Notes: generated by a model not told the origin, from the letters alone. DNA of 64,000 nucleotides from Nocardioides sp. Root1257 (GCF_001425175.1 NZ_LMDV01000008.1:268491-332490), one strand, 5' to 3'; shown: positions 34,782 to 44,515, numbered from the stretch's first letter. Numbers and translations are program-made.

Positions 34782-36356
34782 CGCCGCGAGGTCCGCGTGC
34801 TCCTCGCGCAGCTGGCGCTTGAGGATCTTGCCGGACGGGTTCTTCGGCAGCGCGTCGACGACGACGACGTACTTGGGCGTCTTGAAGCCCGCCAGCACCG
34901 AGCGGGTGTGCTCGACGACCGCCTCGGGGGTGAGCGTCGCGCCCTGCTGGGGTACGACGACCGCGGCCACCGCCTCGACCCAGCGCGGGTGGTCGACGCC
35001 GAAGACGGCGACCTCGGCGACCCCCTCGAGCTGGTAGATCGCCTCCTCCACCTCGCGGCTGGCGACGTTCTCCCCGCCGCTCTTGATCATGTCCTTCTTG
35101 CGGTCCACGACGTACAGGCGGCCGCCCTCGTCGAGGTAGCCGAGGTCTCCGGAGTGGAACCAGCCGCCGCGGAACGCCTCCGCCGTCTTCTCGGGGTCGA
35201 GGTAGTAGCCCAGGGTGGCGTGCGGTGAGCGGTGCACGATCTCCCCGACGGTCCCGGCCGGCACGGTCTCGTCGCGGTCGTCGACGATCCGGGTCTCCAC
35301 GTTGAGCGCCGCCCGGCCCGCCGAGCCGGGGAACTCGAGCTGCTCCTCCGGGCCGAGGATCGTGGCGAGCGGCGCCATCTCCGTCTGGCCGTAGAAGTTC
35401 CAGAGGTCGACGTCCGGCAGTCGGCGACGCATCTCCTCCAGGACCGCGACCGGCATCGGCGACGCGCCGTAGTAGCCCTTGCGCAGCGACGACAGGTCCG
35501 CCGCCTCGAAGTCCGGGTGGCGCAGCAGCGCGATCCAGATCGTGGGCGGCGCGAAGAACTTGGTGACCCGGTGCTGCTCGATCGCGCGCAGGATCGCGCC
35601 CGGCTCCGGCGCCGGCAGGATGATGCTGGTCGCACCGAGGTAGACGTCGACGCCGAGGAAGCAGTCCAGCTGGGCGCAGTGGTAGAGCGGCATCGTGTGC
35701 AGCTCGACGTCGTCGGCGCTCATCTGCCCGTCGATCACGCACGAGACGTACTGCCACATCAGCGACCGGCTGCTCAGCAGGGCGCCCTTCGGCCGCGACT
35801 CGGTGCCCGAGGTGAACATCATCCGCACCGGGTCGTCGTCCTCGACGAGCACCAGCTGCGGGGTGCCGTCGTGGTCGAGCCAGTCCTGGAGGTCCTGCCA
35901 GCCGTCGGGGACGTCGGCGCCGCCGAGGCGGACGACGGCGCGCATCGACACGCTCCCGGTCGTCGCGGTCGCGAGCGCCTGCTCGGCGACCGGCAGCAGC
36001 GCGTCCTCGACCACGAACGCCGCCGCGCCGCTGTGGTCGAGGATGAAGGCGATCTCGTCGGCGCCGAGCATGAAGTTGATCGGCACCAGGACGACCCCGG
36101 CGCGGGCGCAGGCGAAGTTCAGCACGACGTACTGCCAGCTGTTGTGGCACAGCAGCGCGAGCCGGTCGCCGGCCGCGAGTCCGTGGGCGTGGAGGGCGGC
36201 CGCCGTACGGTCCACGACGGCGTCGAGCTCGGCGAACGTCAGGCTCGCCCCGCCGTCCAGCACGGCGAGCTTGTCGGGGCTGCGCCGCGCCGTACGACGG
36301 GGCAGGTCGCCGAGGGTCTGCTGCCGGGCGCTCTGGACCAGGGGTGAGGGAGCCAT
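34764..36356 (-). CDS. AMP-binding acyl-CoA ligase (FadD-like)
   Basis: 530 residues; activates a carboxylic acid through an acyl-adenylate to a CoA thioester. P-loop-like MMFTSGTESRPKGALLS near residue 180, NFYGQTEMAPL, GWFHSGDLGYLDEGGRLYVVDRKKDMIKSGGENVASREVEE and PKNPSGKILKRQLRE with the catalytic Lys. Substrate unknown. ATG 36356 is set by a TACGTT leaderless box. A double palindrome lies 40 bases upstream. Confidence 0.94.
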   Translation of the reverse strand: MAPSPLVQSARQQTLGDLPRRTARRSPDKLAVLDGGASLTFAELDAVVDRTAAALHAHGLAAGDRLALLCHNSWQYVVLNFACARAGVVLVPINFMLGADEIAFILDHSGAAAFVVEDALLPVAEQALATATTGSVSMRAVVRLGGADVPDGWQDLQDWLDHDGTPQLVLVEDDDPVRMMFTSGTESRPKGALLSSRSLMWQYVSCVIDGQMSADDVELHTMPLYHCAQLDCFLGVDVYLGATSIILPAPEPGAILRAIEQHRVTKFFAPPTIWIALLRHPDFEAADLSSLRKGYYGASPMPVAVLEEMRRRLPDVDLWNFYGQTEMAPLATILGPEEQLEFPGSAGRAALNVETRIVDDRDETVPAGTVGEIVHRSPHATLGYYLDPEKTAEAFRGGWFHSGDLGYLDEGGRLYVVDRKKDMIKSGGENVASREVEEAIYQLEGVAEVAVFGVDHPRWVEAVAAVVVPQQGATLTPEAVVEHTRSVLAGFKTPKYVVVVDALPKNPSGKILKRQLREEHADLAASDDAG

Positions 36357-36362
36357 GCCAGC

Positions 36363-36368
36363 AACGTA
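36363..36368 (-). promoter_or_regulatory. leaderless promoter -10 of acyl-CoA ligase
   Basis: TACGTT on the minus strand, six bases before ATG 36356. Confidence 0.6.
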
Positions 36369-36395
36369 GCGCGACCGGCCGCCGCGGCCGCCGCT

Positions 36396-36410
36396 TCGTA
36401 TACGATATCG
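36396..36410. promoter_or_regulatory. overlapping palindromes, candidate operator
   Basis: TCGTATACGA (36396-36405) overlaps CGATATCG (36403-36410). They lie at about -35 of the acyl-CoA ligase promoter. The first resembles NTNGTATACNAN-like sites of some GntR-family regulators; no such regulator is in the window. Confidence 0.45.
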
Positions 36411-36688
36411 CGACGCGAGGCGTCCGATATGTTTACCGACCCGAAACGAGCGGCAACGTCGGCGACACCGTCCGTCCCTAGATTGACGCCGTCAAGCCGG
36501 ACTCGGACCGGCGCGTCTGACCGCCTCGCTGGCACGCGGCGGCGCCGTGGACATCTTCTGTCCTTCGCTGTGCGTCGACCAGCCCGGCCGCATGTCCGGG
36601 CGCCTCGGTGTGCGCGCGGACGCGTGCCAGCGCGCCCGCGCGCACCCCGTCGCCAGGCGCACGCCTCGCACCCGAAAAGAGAGCAAGC
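36411..36688. other. rest of 332-bp divergent region
   Basis: Apart from the promoter and palindromes listed, no gene is supported here. A TAGATT at 36478-36483 may be a -10 for the large secreted hydrolase, which would give a long leader. GC-rich repeats of GCGCG character lie at about 36600-36650. Confidence 0.35.
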
Positions 36689-39600
36689 GTGCACACACCC
36701 CCCGTCTCACCCCTGCGGAGGCTCGCTGCCGCCGCCGTGGGCGGCCTCCTCGCGGTCGGCCTGCTGGCCGGCCTGCCGGCCGCCGCCGATGCCGCGGACG
36801 ACACCGTCGCCACCGGCTCCGACTGGACGATCACCCAGGTCCCCGGTGGCTACGAGGTCACCAAGGAGCTCGACTCCCCGCTCCCGATGGTCGGCGACGT
36901 CCCGGTCCTGACCGTGGACGGCGTGGACGTCGGCGTCGCCCAGGAGTCCGCCGACAGCCTGTCGCTCACCGTCACCACCACGGCGGACGTCGCCGGCGCG
37001 AGCGACGTCGAGGTCGGCTGGTCGACGGGCCGCGCCAAGGTCGCGCCCACCAACTCGAAGGTCACCAGCACCCAGGAGCCGGTCGCCCCGGTCTCGAAGG
37101 CCAGCCTGCGCGCGCTCGCCGCCAGCGACGACGGGTCGACGCCCGGCACGTACTCGTACGTCGAGGACGACTACGACTTCGGCGACCAGGCGATCCCGCT
37201 GGCCGCGATCGGCGGCATCCGCGGTGAGATGACCGGCCGGATCTACCTGCCGACCACCGGCGGCGCCCGCCCGACCGTGATCATCCAGCACGGCCGGCAC
37301 ACCTCCTGCACGACGGGCACGGCCAACCCCAACCGCTGGCCCTGCGGCGCCAACCAGGTCGAGGTCCCGAGCTTCAAGGGCTACGAGTCGCTCGCCCAGA
37401 ACCTCGCGACGCACGGGTACGCCGTGCTGTCGATCTCGGCGAACGCGATCAACGCCAACGACGCCCAGCTCACGCTCGACAACGGCGCGCAGGCTCGCGG
37501 TCAGGAGGTGCTCGACACGCTGTCGATGCTGAAGAAGGCCACCGCCGGCGAGCCCGTCAGCTACCACGACGCCGCCCGCGACCTCGACGTCAGCCTCGAC
37601 ACCGCGCTCGGCGTCGACACGACGCTCGTCGACAAGGGCTCGGCCCCGACCTCGGGCACCAACCCGGGTGAGCCGATCACGGCGAGCAGCCTCGTCGGCC
37701 GCTTCGACCTGAGCAACGTGGGCCTGATGGGTCACTCCCGTGGCGGCGAGGGCGTCGTCTCGGCGGTGAACCTCAACCAGGCGCTCGCGCAGCCGTTCGG
37801 CATCAAGAGCGTGCTGCCGCTGGCCCCCGTCGACTTCGGCCGGGAGACCGTCGCCGACACCGACATGATGGTGATGCTGCCCTACTGCGACGGCGACGTC
37901 TCCAACCAGCAGGGCCAGCACTTCACCGACGACTCGCGCTACGCGTTCGACGACAACTCGCTGCGGTCGGTCGTCTGGGTGATGGGCGCCAACCACAACT
38001 TCTTCAACTCCGTGTGGACGCCGGGCAAGTACGCCTACTCGACCTCCGACGACTGGGGCGCCACCAGCACCGACGCCGTGTGCGGCCCGGCCGCCTCCGG
38101 CAACCTGCGGCTCACCGCCGACCAGGAGTACAACGTCGGCGTCGCCGTGATGAGCGCGTGGTTCCGGCTGACCCTCGGCGGCGAGGACCAGTTCCTGCCG
38201 ATGTTCGACGGCAGCGTCGACCCGGTGCTCGACTCGGTGCCGTCCGCGGACCTCTGGACCCAGGCCACGGCCCCGGCCAGCGACCGTGCCGACATCCAGA
38301 CGTTCACCACGAAGGACTCGAACATCCGGGTCATCGGCGCCGCGCAGGCAGTGACCTGTGCCAGCGCGGGCTTCCGCACCACGCCGCAGCAGCTCGCGGC
38401 CTGTGCGACGGCGAGCTCGCTGCGCAGCACCAGCGCGATGCCGCACTGGACCCCGGCATCGTTCGGTCCGAACGCGCCGGCCTCGCCGATGATGAAGCTG
38501 ACGTGGACCGCGGTCACCGGCACCAACGCCGCCTCCATCCGGGTCCCCGTCCCGGCCGGGTCGCGGGACGCCAGCGGCTACGACATGCTCAGCTTCAAGA
38601 CGGCTCCGGACGAGTCCGTCACCACGGGCACCGACATGACGATCACGGTCGTCGACGGCTCCGGTGCGACCTGGTCCTCGCCGGTGTCGGCGCTGAACGC
38701 GGGCGCCGTCAAGCGGCTGCCGACCAGCACCTCCACCACGCTCAACAAGATCGTGCTGCAGCAGGTCGCCGTGCCGGTCTCGACCCTGGCGGCGTCGATC
38801 GACGTCACCAACATCCGTGAGGTCCGGTTCGCCGGTGCCACGGGTGCCGACGCCACCGCGGCCGGCGGGGTCTACCTGTCCGACCTCGCCCTGTCGCGGT
38901 CGACGACCGGCACGGTGGCCGGGCTGACGTCGACCCCCACGGTCAACGTCGACCCGACCTCGATCGAGGAGGGTCAGGAGCAGGGCGAGGCGCACGCCGC
39001 CGTCGTGCTCAGCGCCCCCGTCGACCACGAGGTCTCGGCCTGGTTCACGCTGATCGCGCCCAACACGCTCAGCACCTTGGGCAAGGTCGGCATCGCGGCG
39101 CAGCAGGTGACGTTCGCTCCCGGTGAGACCTGCCAGGAGGTCACGTTCCCGACGTACGGCGACAAGACCTACAGCGCGACGCTGACGACGGCGTACAAGA
39201 TGGACATCGTCGCGCCGGTCGGCGCGATCGTCGGTGCCAAGCAGTTCGGCAACGTCACGGTCCGCGAGGACGACGTGCAGCAGGTCGAGCCGCCGGCGAC
39301 GCCTGCGGCCCTGGCCCCGGCTGTCGGCGTCCAGGGCGACGTCTGCACCGAGTACGCCGCGAAGTCGGCGGCGCACCCGCTCTCGGCGAGCGTTGCCGAG
39401 CCGGCTCCGGGCACCTCGGTGACCCTGACCGGGTCGGGCTTCCGCTCCGGCGAGAGCGTGGCGTTCTCCGACGGCACCACCGCGCTCGGGTCGGCGGTCG
39501 CAGGACCGGACGGCACGGCGTCGTACGCCTGGGCCGTCCCGGCCCAGGCGACGCTCGGTGACCACGAGGTCACCGCGCTGGGCGCCGGCTCGGCGCGGAC

Positions 39601-40462
39601 CGCGGAGGGCGAGGTGAGCGTCCTCGCGGCGACCACGACGACCCTGGCGATCGCGCCGGCGGCTCCGTCGATCAAGCAGGGGGTGACGCTGACGGCGACC
39701 GTGGCCGGCACCGACACCACCGGCTCGGTGGAGTTCTTCGACGCGACGACCTCGCTCGGCACCGCCGACGTGGTCGAGGGTGTCGCGACGCTCCAGGTGC
39801 CCGCCGGGTTCCTGGCCGGCGCGCACAGCCTGACGGCGAAGTTCGGCCAGACCGGCACGGCGAACGACTCGACCTCCCCGGTCGTGGCGTTCACCCTGGT
39901 GAAGGGCGTGACCACCACCGTGGTCACGCTCTCGGCGGCGAGCACGACGTACGGCACCGGTGCGAGCGGCACCGTCGCCGTCGGCGGCTCGTCCACGGGC
40001 GCGGTCACGGTGACCGTGGGCGGCACTGCCGTCCCGGTGACCGCCGGGGCGTTCGCCCTGCCGGCCTCGCTGGTGCCGGGCAGCTACCCCGTGGTCGCGT
40101 CGTACGCGGGCTCGGACCTCGACGACGTCAGCACCTCCACGGTCACCTACACGGTGACCAAGGCGGCGTCGAGGACGACGGTCACGGTCCCGGCCAAGGC
40201 CGCGGCCGGCAAGGTCGTCACGGTCTCCGTCAAGGTGGCCGGTGTCGCCGGGGCCGCTGCCCCGACCGGCAAGGTGGCGATCAAGATCGGGGCCAAGACG
40301 GTCGCAACGGTCGGGGTCCCGGCGTCCGGCAAGGTCATCAAGAAGGTCAAGCTGACCGCGGCCGGTGCCACGAAGGTCACCGCGTCCTACTCGGGTGACA
40401 CGAAGTACGGCGCCTCCTCCGCCACGAAGGTGGTGAAGGTGGCGAAGGCGAAGAAGAGGTAG
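36689..40462 (+). CDS. large secreted alpha/beta-hydrolase with Ig-like repeats
   Basis: 1257 residues. Signal peptide at about 1-36 (RRLAAAAVGGLLAVGLLAGLPAAADA). An alpha/beta-hydrolase core follows, with oxyanion region PTVIIQHGRH and nucleophile elbow GHSRGGEG (Ser350). A middle beta-rich part carries PTVNVDPTSIEEGQ. Three bacterial Ig-like units cover about 980-1257, ending in a Lys-rich tail (VKVAKAKKR). Proposed extracellular esterase/lipase or similar; substrate unknown. GTG 36689 lies after a weak AGAGAG site. No LPxTG anchor; the basic tail may bind the wall. Ends at a strong terminator. Confidence 0.85.
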   Translation: MHTPPVSPLRRLAAAAVGGLLAVGLLAGLPAAADAADDTVATGSDWTITQVPGGYEVTKELDSPLPMVGDVPVLTVDGVDVGVAQESADSLSLTVTTTADVAGASDVEVGWSTGRAKVAPTNSKVTSTQEPVAPVSKASLRALAASDDGSTPGTYSYVEDDYDFGDQAIPLAAIGGIRGEMTGRIYLPTTGGARPTVIIQHGRHTSCTTGTANPNRWPCGANQVEVPSFKGYESLAQNLATHGYAVLSISANAINANDAQLTLDNGAQARGQEVLDTLSMLKKATAGEPVSYHDAARDLDVSLDTALGVDTTLVDKGSAPTSGTNPGEPITASSLVGRFDLSNVGLMGHSRGGEGVVSAVNLNQALAQPFGIKSVLPLAPVDFGRETVADTDMMVMLPYCDGDVSNQQGQHFTDDSRYAFDDNSLRSVVWVMGANHNFFNSVWTPGKYAYSTSDDWGATSTDAVCGPAASGNLRLTADQEYNVGVAVMSAWFRLTLGGEDQFLPMFDGSVDPVLDSVPSADLWTQATAPASDRADIQTFTTKDSNIRVIGAAQAVTCASAGFRTTPQQLAACATASSLRSTSAMPHWTPASFGPNAPASPMMKLTWTAVTGTNAASIRVPVPAGSRDASGYDMLSFKTAPDESVTTGTDMTITVVDGSGATWSSPVSALNAGAVKRLPTSTSTTLNKIVLQQVAVPVSTLAASIDVTNIREVRFAGATGADATAAGGVYLSDLALSRSTTGTVAGLTSTPTVNVDPTSIEEGQEQGEAHAAVVLSAPVDHEVSAWFTLIAPNTLSTLGKVGIAAQQVTFAPGETCQEVTFPTYGDKTYSATLTTAYKMDIVAPVGAIVGAKQFGNVTVREDDVQQVEPPATPAALAPAVGVQGDVCTEYAAKSAAHPLSASVAEPAPGTSVTLTGSGFRSGESVAFSDGTTALGSAVAGPDGTASYAWAVPAQATLGDHEVTALGAGSARTAEGEVSVLAATTTTLAIAPAAPSIKQGVTLTATVAGTDTTGSVEFFDATTSLGTADVVEGVATLQVPAGFLAGAHSLTAKFGQTGTANDSTSPVVAFTLVKGVTTTVVTLSAASTTYGTGASGTVAVGGSSTGAVTVTVGGTAVPVTAGAFALPASLVPGSYPVVASYAGSDLDDVSTSTVTYTVTKAASRTTVTVPAKAAAGKVVTVSVKVAGVAGAAAPTGKVAIKIGAKTVATVGVPASGKVIKKVKLTAAGATKVTASYSGDTKYGASSATKVVKVAKAKKR

Positions 40463-40474
40463 TCGCCCGCTGAC

Positions 40475-40514
40475 GTCCGCCCCGACCTCCACCCCCATGG
40501 AGGTCGGGGCGGAC
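40475..40514 (+). terminator. strong terminator after secreted hydrolase
   Basis: Perfect 16-bp stem: 40475-40490 (GTCCGCCCCGACCTCC) with 40499-40514, loop of eight bases. Confidence 0.85.
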
Positions 40515-40538
40515 CCATGTCGTGGGAGGGTGACGGCC

Positions 40539-41426
40539 ATGCAGGTGGGGATGACGTTGCCCGTCATGGAGCCGGACCTCTGGGCCGCCGACGACACGCT
40601 CGAGGCGTGGTCGCGTGCCGTGGACGAGGGACCGTGGTCGTCGCTGTGCTGGGGCGAGCGGATGGCGTTCGACAACCCGCACTCGTTGACGCTGCTCGGT
40701 GCTGTCGCGGCATGGACGTCGCGGGCCCGGCTCACGACGACCGTCGTGGTGCCCCAGCTGCACGACCCGGTCTCGCTCGCCAAGGCGCTGGCCACCGGCG
40801 ACCGGTTGAGCGGCGGTCGCCTCAGCGTCGGGCTCGGGGTGGGCGGCCGCGAGGAGGACTACCGCGCCGCCGGCGCCCCGCTCGGCACGAAGACGATGCG
40901 CGAGATGGCCGACCGGGTCGCGGTGATGAAGCGGGTCTGGGCCGGCGACCGGGTGGTCGACTCCGTGCTGCCCGTCGGGCCGGCGCCCGTGCAGCCCGGC
41001 GGCCCCGAGCTGCTGGTCGGCACCCTCGGACCGCGCACCATCCGCAGCGCGGCGTCCTGGGCCGACGGCCTGGCCGGGATGTCGCTCGACCTCGACCTCG
41101 CCGAGATGGCGAAGGTCTTCACGACCACCCGGGACGCGTGGGCCGACGAGGGCCGGCGTACGCCGCGGCTGACGACGTCCTTCTGGTTCGCGCTCGGCTC
41201 GGTGGACGTTGCGCGCGAGCAGGTCCGACGACACCTGCGGCACTACATGAACTGGATCCCCGAGCAGTACGTCGACGCCCTGGCCGCCACCGCCGGGTTC
41301 GCCGGCACCCCGGCCGAGCTGCGCGACCTGCTGCGCCGGATCGAGGACCTGGGCTGCGACGAGGTGCAGCTGATCCCGACCGACTCGGCCGTCGACCAGG
41401 TGCACCTGCTCGCGGACGTGGTCTGA
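40539..41426 (+). CDS. LLM-class (F420-type) oxidoreductase
   Basis: 295 residues of the bacterial luciferase-like TIM barrel: MQVGMTLPVMEP, RARLTTTVVVPQLHDPVSLAKALATGDRLSGGRLSVGLGVGGREEDYRAAG and ELLVGTLGPRTIRSAASWADGL. Actinobacterial members mostly use coenzyme F420. ATG 40539 follows GGGAGGG; the longer frame from 40497 runs into the terminator stem. Substrate unknown. Confidence 0.9.
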   Translation: MQVGMTLPVMEPDLWAADDTLEAWSRAVDEGPWSSLCWGERMAFDNPHSLTLLGAVAAWTSRARLTTTVVVPQLHDPVSLAKALATGDRLSGGRLSVGLGVGGREEDYRAAGAPLGTKTMREMADRVAVMKRVWAGDRVVDSVLPVGPAPVQPGGPELLVGTLGPRTIRSAASWADGLAGMSLDLDLAEMAKVFTTTRDAWADEGRRTPRLTTSFWFALGSVDVAREQVRRHLRHYMNWIPEQYVDALAATAGFAGTPAELRDLLRRIEDLGCDEVQLIPTDSAVDQVHLLADVV

Positions 41427-41477
41427 CCTCACCCCAGCGAGCGAGCCGATTGTCCCTCCGGACGGCCCGCCAAGCCC

Positions 41478-41483
41478 TACGGT
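41478..41483 (+). promoter_or_regulatory. leaderless promoter -10 of membrane protein gene
   Basis: TACGGT, six bases, then ATG 41490. Confidence 0.5.
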
Positions 41484-41489
41484 GTGCGG

Positions 41490-42119
41490 ATGCGGATGGA
41501 CTGGGTGCCGATCTCTGCGGCGCTGCTCGTCACCGGGGCGCTCGCGCTGTGCCTGGGTGCCTTCCTGCTGCCCTCGTCCGACGGCACCGCCGAGACGCTG
41601 CGGATCGTGCAGCACCAGGGCGGTCAGTGGCTGACGGTCGCCGCGATCTTCTTCCTCGCCTCGGTCTGTCTCACCCTCGGGGTGCCGGCGATCCTCACGC
41701 TCTTCGACCGGCGCGGCTGGGCTCTCGGCATGATCAGTGCGCTGATGCTCGAGGTGGGGTTCATCGGCACCGCGGGCTTCGCGATGCTGATGGTCTTCTT
41801 CCGCTCGCTCGTCATCACCGACGCGCTGCGCGACAAGGGGCTCGAGGACGCGTCCTCCGAGGCCGGCCTCGCCGTCTTCCTCGCCGTGTGGGTCGCCGGC
41901 CTCTACCTCGGCGAGCTGCTGCTGGGCATCGCCCTGCTCCGGGCCCGCGCGACGCCGCGCTGGGTGCCGTTCGCGCTGATCGCCCACGCGCTGTCGTTCG
42001 CGATCTCGAGGTTCCTGCCCGACGTGCTGGGGAAGGCGCTGGTCCTGCTGCTGGTCGCCGGCTTCTGCGGGATCGCCATCCAGGCGACGCAGCCCGGGCC
42101 GAACCGCCGCTACGGCTGA
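41490..42119 (+). CDS. hypothetical integral membrane protein
   Basis: 209 residues with about five membrane helices (near 10-28, 48-70, 78-103, 128-150, 160-200). No family recognised. ATG 41490 fits the leaderless spacing; GTG 41484 is the alternative. Stop lies one base from the stop of the convergent LLM gene. Confidence 0.75.
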   Translation: MRMDWVPISAALLVTGALALCLGAFLLPSSDGTAETLRIVQHQGGQWLTVAAIFFLASVCLTLGVPAILTLFDRRGWALGMISALMLEVGFIGTAGFAMLMVFFRSLVITDALRDKGLEDASSEAGLAVFLAVWVAGLYLGELLLGIALLRARATPRWVPFALIAHALSFAISRFLPDVLGKALVLLLVAGFCGIAIQATQPGPNRRYG

Positions 42120-42120
42120 G

Positions 42121-43134
42121 CTACACCGCCCCGAGCGCCTGTGCCAGCTCGGCCACCTGCTGCATCGGCGGCTCGTAGCCGGGGAAGTAGCAGCACACCC
42201 GCTCGGCGACGTCGCCGAAGCGGCGCCCGATCTCGGCCGCGCACTCCTCCGGAGTCCCTCGTACGGCGAGGGTCTCGAGCATCTCGTCGGAGACCAGCGC
42301 GAACATCGCGGCCAGGTCGCCCGTCTTCGAGAGCCGGTTCAGCTCCGGCTGCACGTCGGCCCAGCCCTCGGCCTCCAGCACCGGGACGTACGCCGGGGTG
42401 GAGCCGTAGAACGCGAGCAGCCCGCGGACACCCACCGACGCGGCCTCGAGCTCGGCCTCCGTGCGGCCCATCGCGACGATCGCCTGCGGCAGGATCGAGA
42501 AGCCGGAGCGCTGGCGCCCCGACCGGGCCAGCCCCTCGTCGACCGCGGGCAGCGTGCGCGAGCGGAAGTGCCGGTGGCTGTGGAAGGGCATCACCAGCAG
42601 CCCGTCGGCGACCTCGGCGGCCGTGCGGGTCATCACCGGGCCCAGCGCTCCGAGCAGCACCGGAGGCACGCCGTACGGGTTCGGGCCGGGCACGAACGTC
42701 GGCGGCATCAGCGTGTGCCGGGTGTGCTCGCCCTCGAACCGCAGCGGGGTGCCGTCCTGCCAGGAGCCGAGGATCGCCTTCACCGCAAGGACGATCTCGC
42801 GCATCCGTGCGGCGGGCGGCGACCACGTGGCGCCGTACCGCTTCTCGATGTGCGGCTTGATCTGCGAGCCGAGGCCGAGCCGGAAGCGGCCGCCCGACAT
42901 CAGCTGGAGGTCGTACGCCGCGTTCGCGAGGTGCATCGGGCTGCGCGGCATCGCGATGGCGACGTTGGTCATCAGGTCGGTGGCGATCCCGGCCGCCGCG
43001 GTGGCCGCCAGGGGCAGGAAGACGTCGTGCGGGCCCTCGAACGTGAACAGCCCGGCGACACCGGTCGCGGCCAGCTCGCGGGCCCTGTCGACGGCGAGAT
43101 CGGGTCGGGCGTCGAGCTGGATGTCGAGGAGCAC
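42121..43134 (-). CDS. LLM-class F420-dependent oxidoreductase
   Basis: 337 residues: FTFEGPHDVFLPLAATAAA, TNVAIAMPRSPMHLANAAYDLQLMSGGRFRLGLGSQIKPHIEKRYGA and PPVLLGALGPVMTRTAAEVADGLLVMPFHSHRHF are the family pattern (TIGR03617-like). GTG 43134 is five bases after the MFS stop, so the two are probably one transcript. CACACT lies six bases before the start, a weak leaderless-type box. Confidence 0.9.
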   Translation of the reverse strand: MLLDIQLDARPDLAVDRARELAATGVAGLFTFEGPHDVFLPLAATAAAGIATDLMTNVAIAMPRSPMHLANAAYDLQLMSGGRFRLGLGSQIKPHIEKRYGATWSPPAARMREIVLAVKAILGSWQDGTPLRFEGEHTRHTLMPPTFVPGPNPYGVPPVLLGALGPVMTRTAAEVADGLLVMPFHSHRHFRSRTLPAVDEGLARSGRQRSGFSILPQAIVAMGRTEAELEAASVGVRGLLAFYGSTPAYVPVLEAEGWADVQPELNRLSKTGDLAAMFALVSDEMLETLAVRGTPEECAAEIGRRFGDVAERVCCYFPGYEPPMQQVAELAQALGAV

Positions 43135-43138
43135 GCGG

Positions 43139-44515
43139 TCAGTGTGGCGCAACCCGGGGGGCCGGCGCGGCACGATCCAGCAGCACGGCCCCGACGGCCG
43201 CGACCACGAAGAGCGACGACACGGTCAGCAGCGTGGCACGGAACCCGGGCGAGCCCCCGCCGTACGCCGCCATCAGCGCCACGCTCGTCGCGCTGCCGAT
43301 CGTGAACCCGAGGTAGCGCAGCACCTGGTTGAACGCCATCGCGCTGCCGGTCTCGGCCTGCGGGAGGTGCGGCACCATCAGCACGGCCAGCGACGAGAAC
43401 GTGAAGCCGCTGCCGACCCCGCCGAGGGCCATCGCCAGCAGCAGCTGCCACAGGTGGTCGTGCCAGAGGGCGAGCGCGACGGTCGACGCCAGGAACATCA
43501 GGCAGCCGGTCGGCAGCAGCGGGGCCGCGCCCAGCCGGACGCGCACGACCCGTGCGAGCTGGTTGCCGAGCACGCTCATCAGCGAGTAGGGCACCAGGAT
43601 CAGGCCGGCGACCCAGACCGGCATGTCGAGCCCGAAGCCGGGCTCGTCGGCGCGCACGAGCACGACCGACAGCGTCAGCAGGCAGTACATGCCGAGGCCG
43701 GCCACCAGTGCGACGAGGTTGGGGGCCGCGATCCCGGGACGGACGGCCATCCGCAGGTCGACGAGTGGCGTTGGGCTGCGCAGCGTCCAGAAGGCCCAGG
43801 TGACCAGCAGCGCCGCGCCGCCGAGGCCGAGGCCGAGCGTCCGGGGCGACGTCCAGCCCCAGACCTCACCCTCGCTGACCGCGAGCAGCACGGCGAGCAT
43901 GCCGACGCTGAGCAGCGCCGCGCCGGCCCAGTCGACCCGCATCGGCGCCGCCTCGGCCGACCCCGGGAGGTGGCGCCACGCCATCAGCAGCGTCGCGCCG
44001 GTCAGCACGGTGCCGAGGGCGTACGCCGCCGACAGCCCGCCCAGCTCCGCGACCAGCGCGGTGAGCGGGTAGCCGAGCCCGGCCCCGGCCACCGTGGTGA
44101 CGGAGAGCAGCGCGATGGCGCGGTTCATGGGCTCGCCGACGAGGGCGTCGCGGGCCACCGCGATGGCGAGCGGCAGCAGCGCCATGCCGACGCCCTGCAT
44201 GGCGCGGCCGGCCACCAGCACGGCGTACGTCGTCGGGACGATCGCGATCGCCGTCCCGGCCGTCACGACGGCCAGCCCCACCAGGATCGTCGGGCGTCGG
44301 AGCCGGCCGCTGGCGAAGCGGCCCACGATCGGCGTCGCGACCGCACCGGTCAGCAGCGTGGCGGTCAGCGACCACTGCGCGGTGGTCAGGCGGACGTCGT
44401 ACGCCGCGGCGATGCTGGGTACCAGCGGCGCCCCGAGCGAGGAGACGACCGCCGTGATGGTGGTGAGCAGCGCCAGTGTGGGGAGCAGCAGGCGGGAGGT
44501 CGCTTGCCCGGTCAC
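43139..44515 (-). CDS. MFS transporter, DHA2-like
   Basis: 458 residues with about fourteen membrane helices. Motif A-like GRFASGRLRRPTILVGL follows helix 2, and VAGRAMQGVGMALLPLAIAVARD is the motif C-side signature of drug:H+ antiporters. GTG 44515 overlaps the stop of the glycosyltransferase (GTGA). Exported compound unknown. Confidence 0.9.
   Translation of the reverse strand: MTGQATSRLLLPTLALLTTITAVVSSLGAPLVPSIAAAYDVRLTTAQWSLTATLLTGAVATPIVGRFASGRLRRPTILVGLAVVTAGTAIAIVPTTYAVLVAGRAMQGVGMALLPLAIAVARDALVGEPMNRAIALLSVTTVAGAGLGYPLTALVAELGGLSAAYALGTVLTGATLLMAWRHLPGSAEAAPMRVDWAGAALLSVGMLAVLLAVSEGEVWGWTSPRTLGLGLGGAALLVTWAFWTLRSPTPLVDLRMAVRPGIAAPNLVALVAGLGMYCLLTLSVVLVRADEPGFGLDMPVWVAGLILVPYSLMSVLGNQLARVVRVRLGAAPLLPTGCLMFLASTVALALWHDHLWQLLLAMALGGVGSGFTFSSLAVLMVPHLPQAETGSAMAFNQVLRYLGFTIGSATSVALMAAYGGGSPGFRATLLTVSSLFVVAAVGAVLLDRAAPAPRVAPH

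Noticed and set aside
36707..40795. 1362-codon open frame on the minus strand
   Set aside because: Antisense of the secreted hydrolase; Arg/Gly/Val/Asp-rich composition typical of a GC-rich shadow frame, and no domain.
43134..43146. CACACT box before the LLM gene (similar ones before the racemase at 54161 and DUF1304 at 57601)
   Set aside because: Keeps A and T of TANNNT but has C first; counted only as weak hints, not as leaderless promoters.
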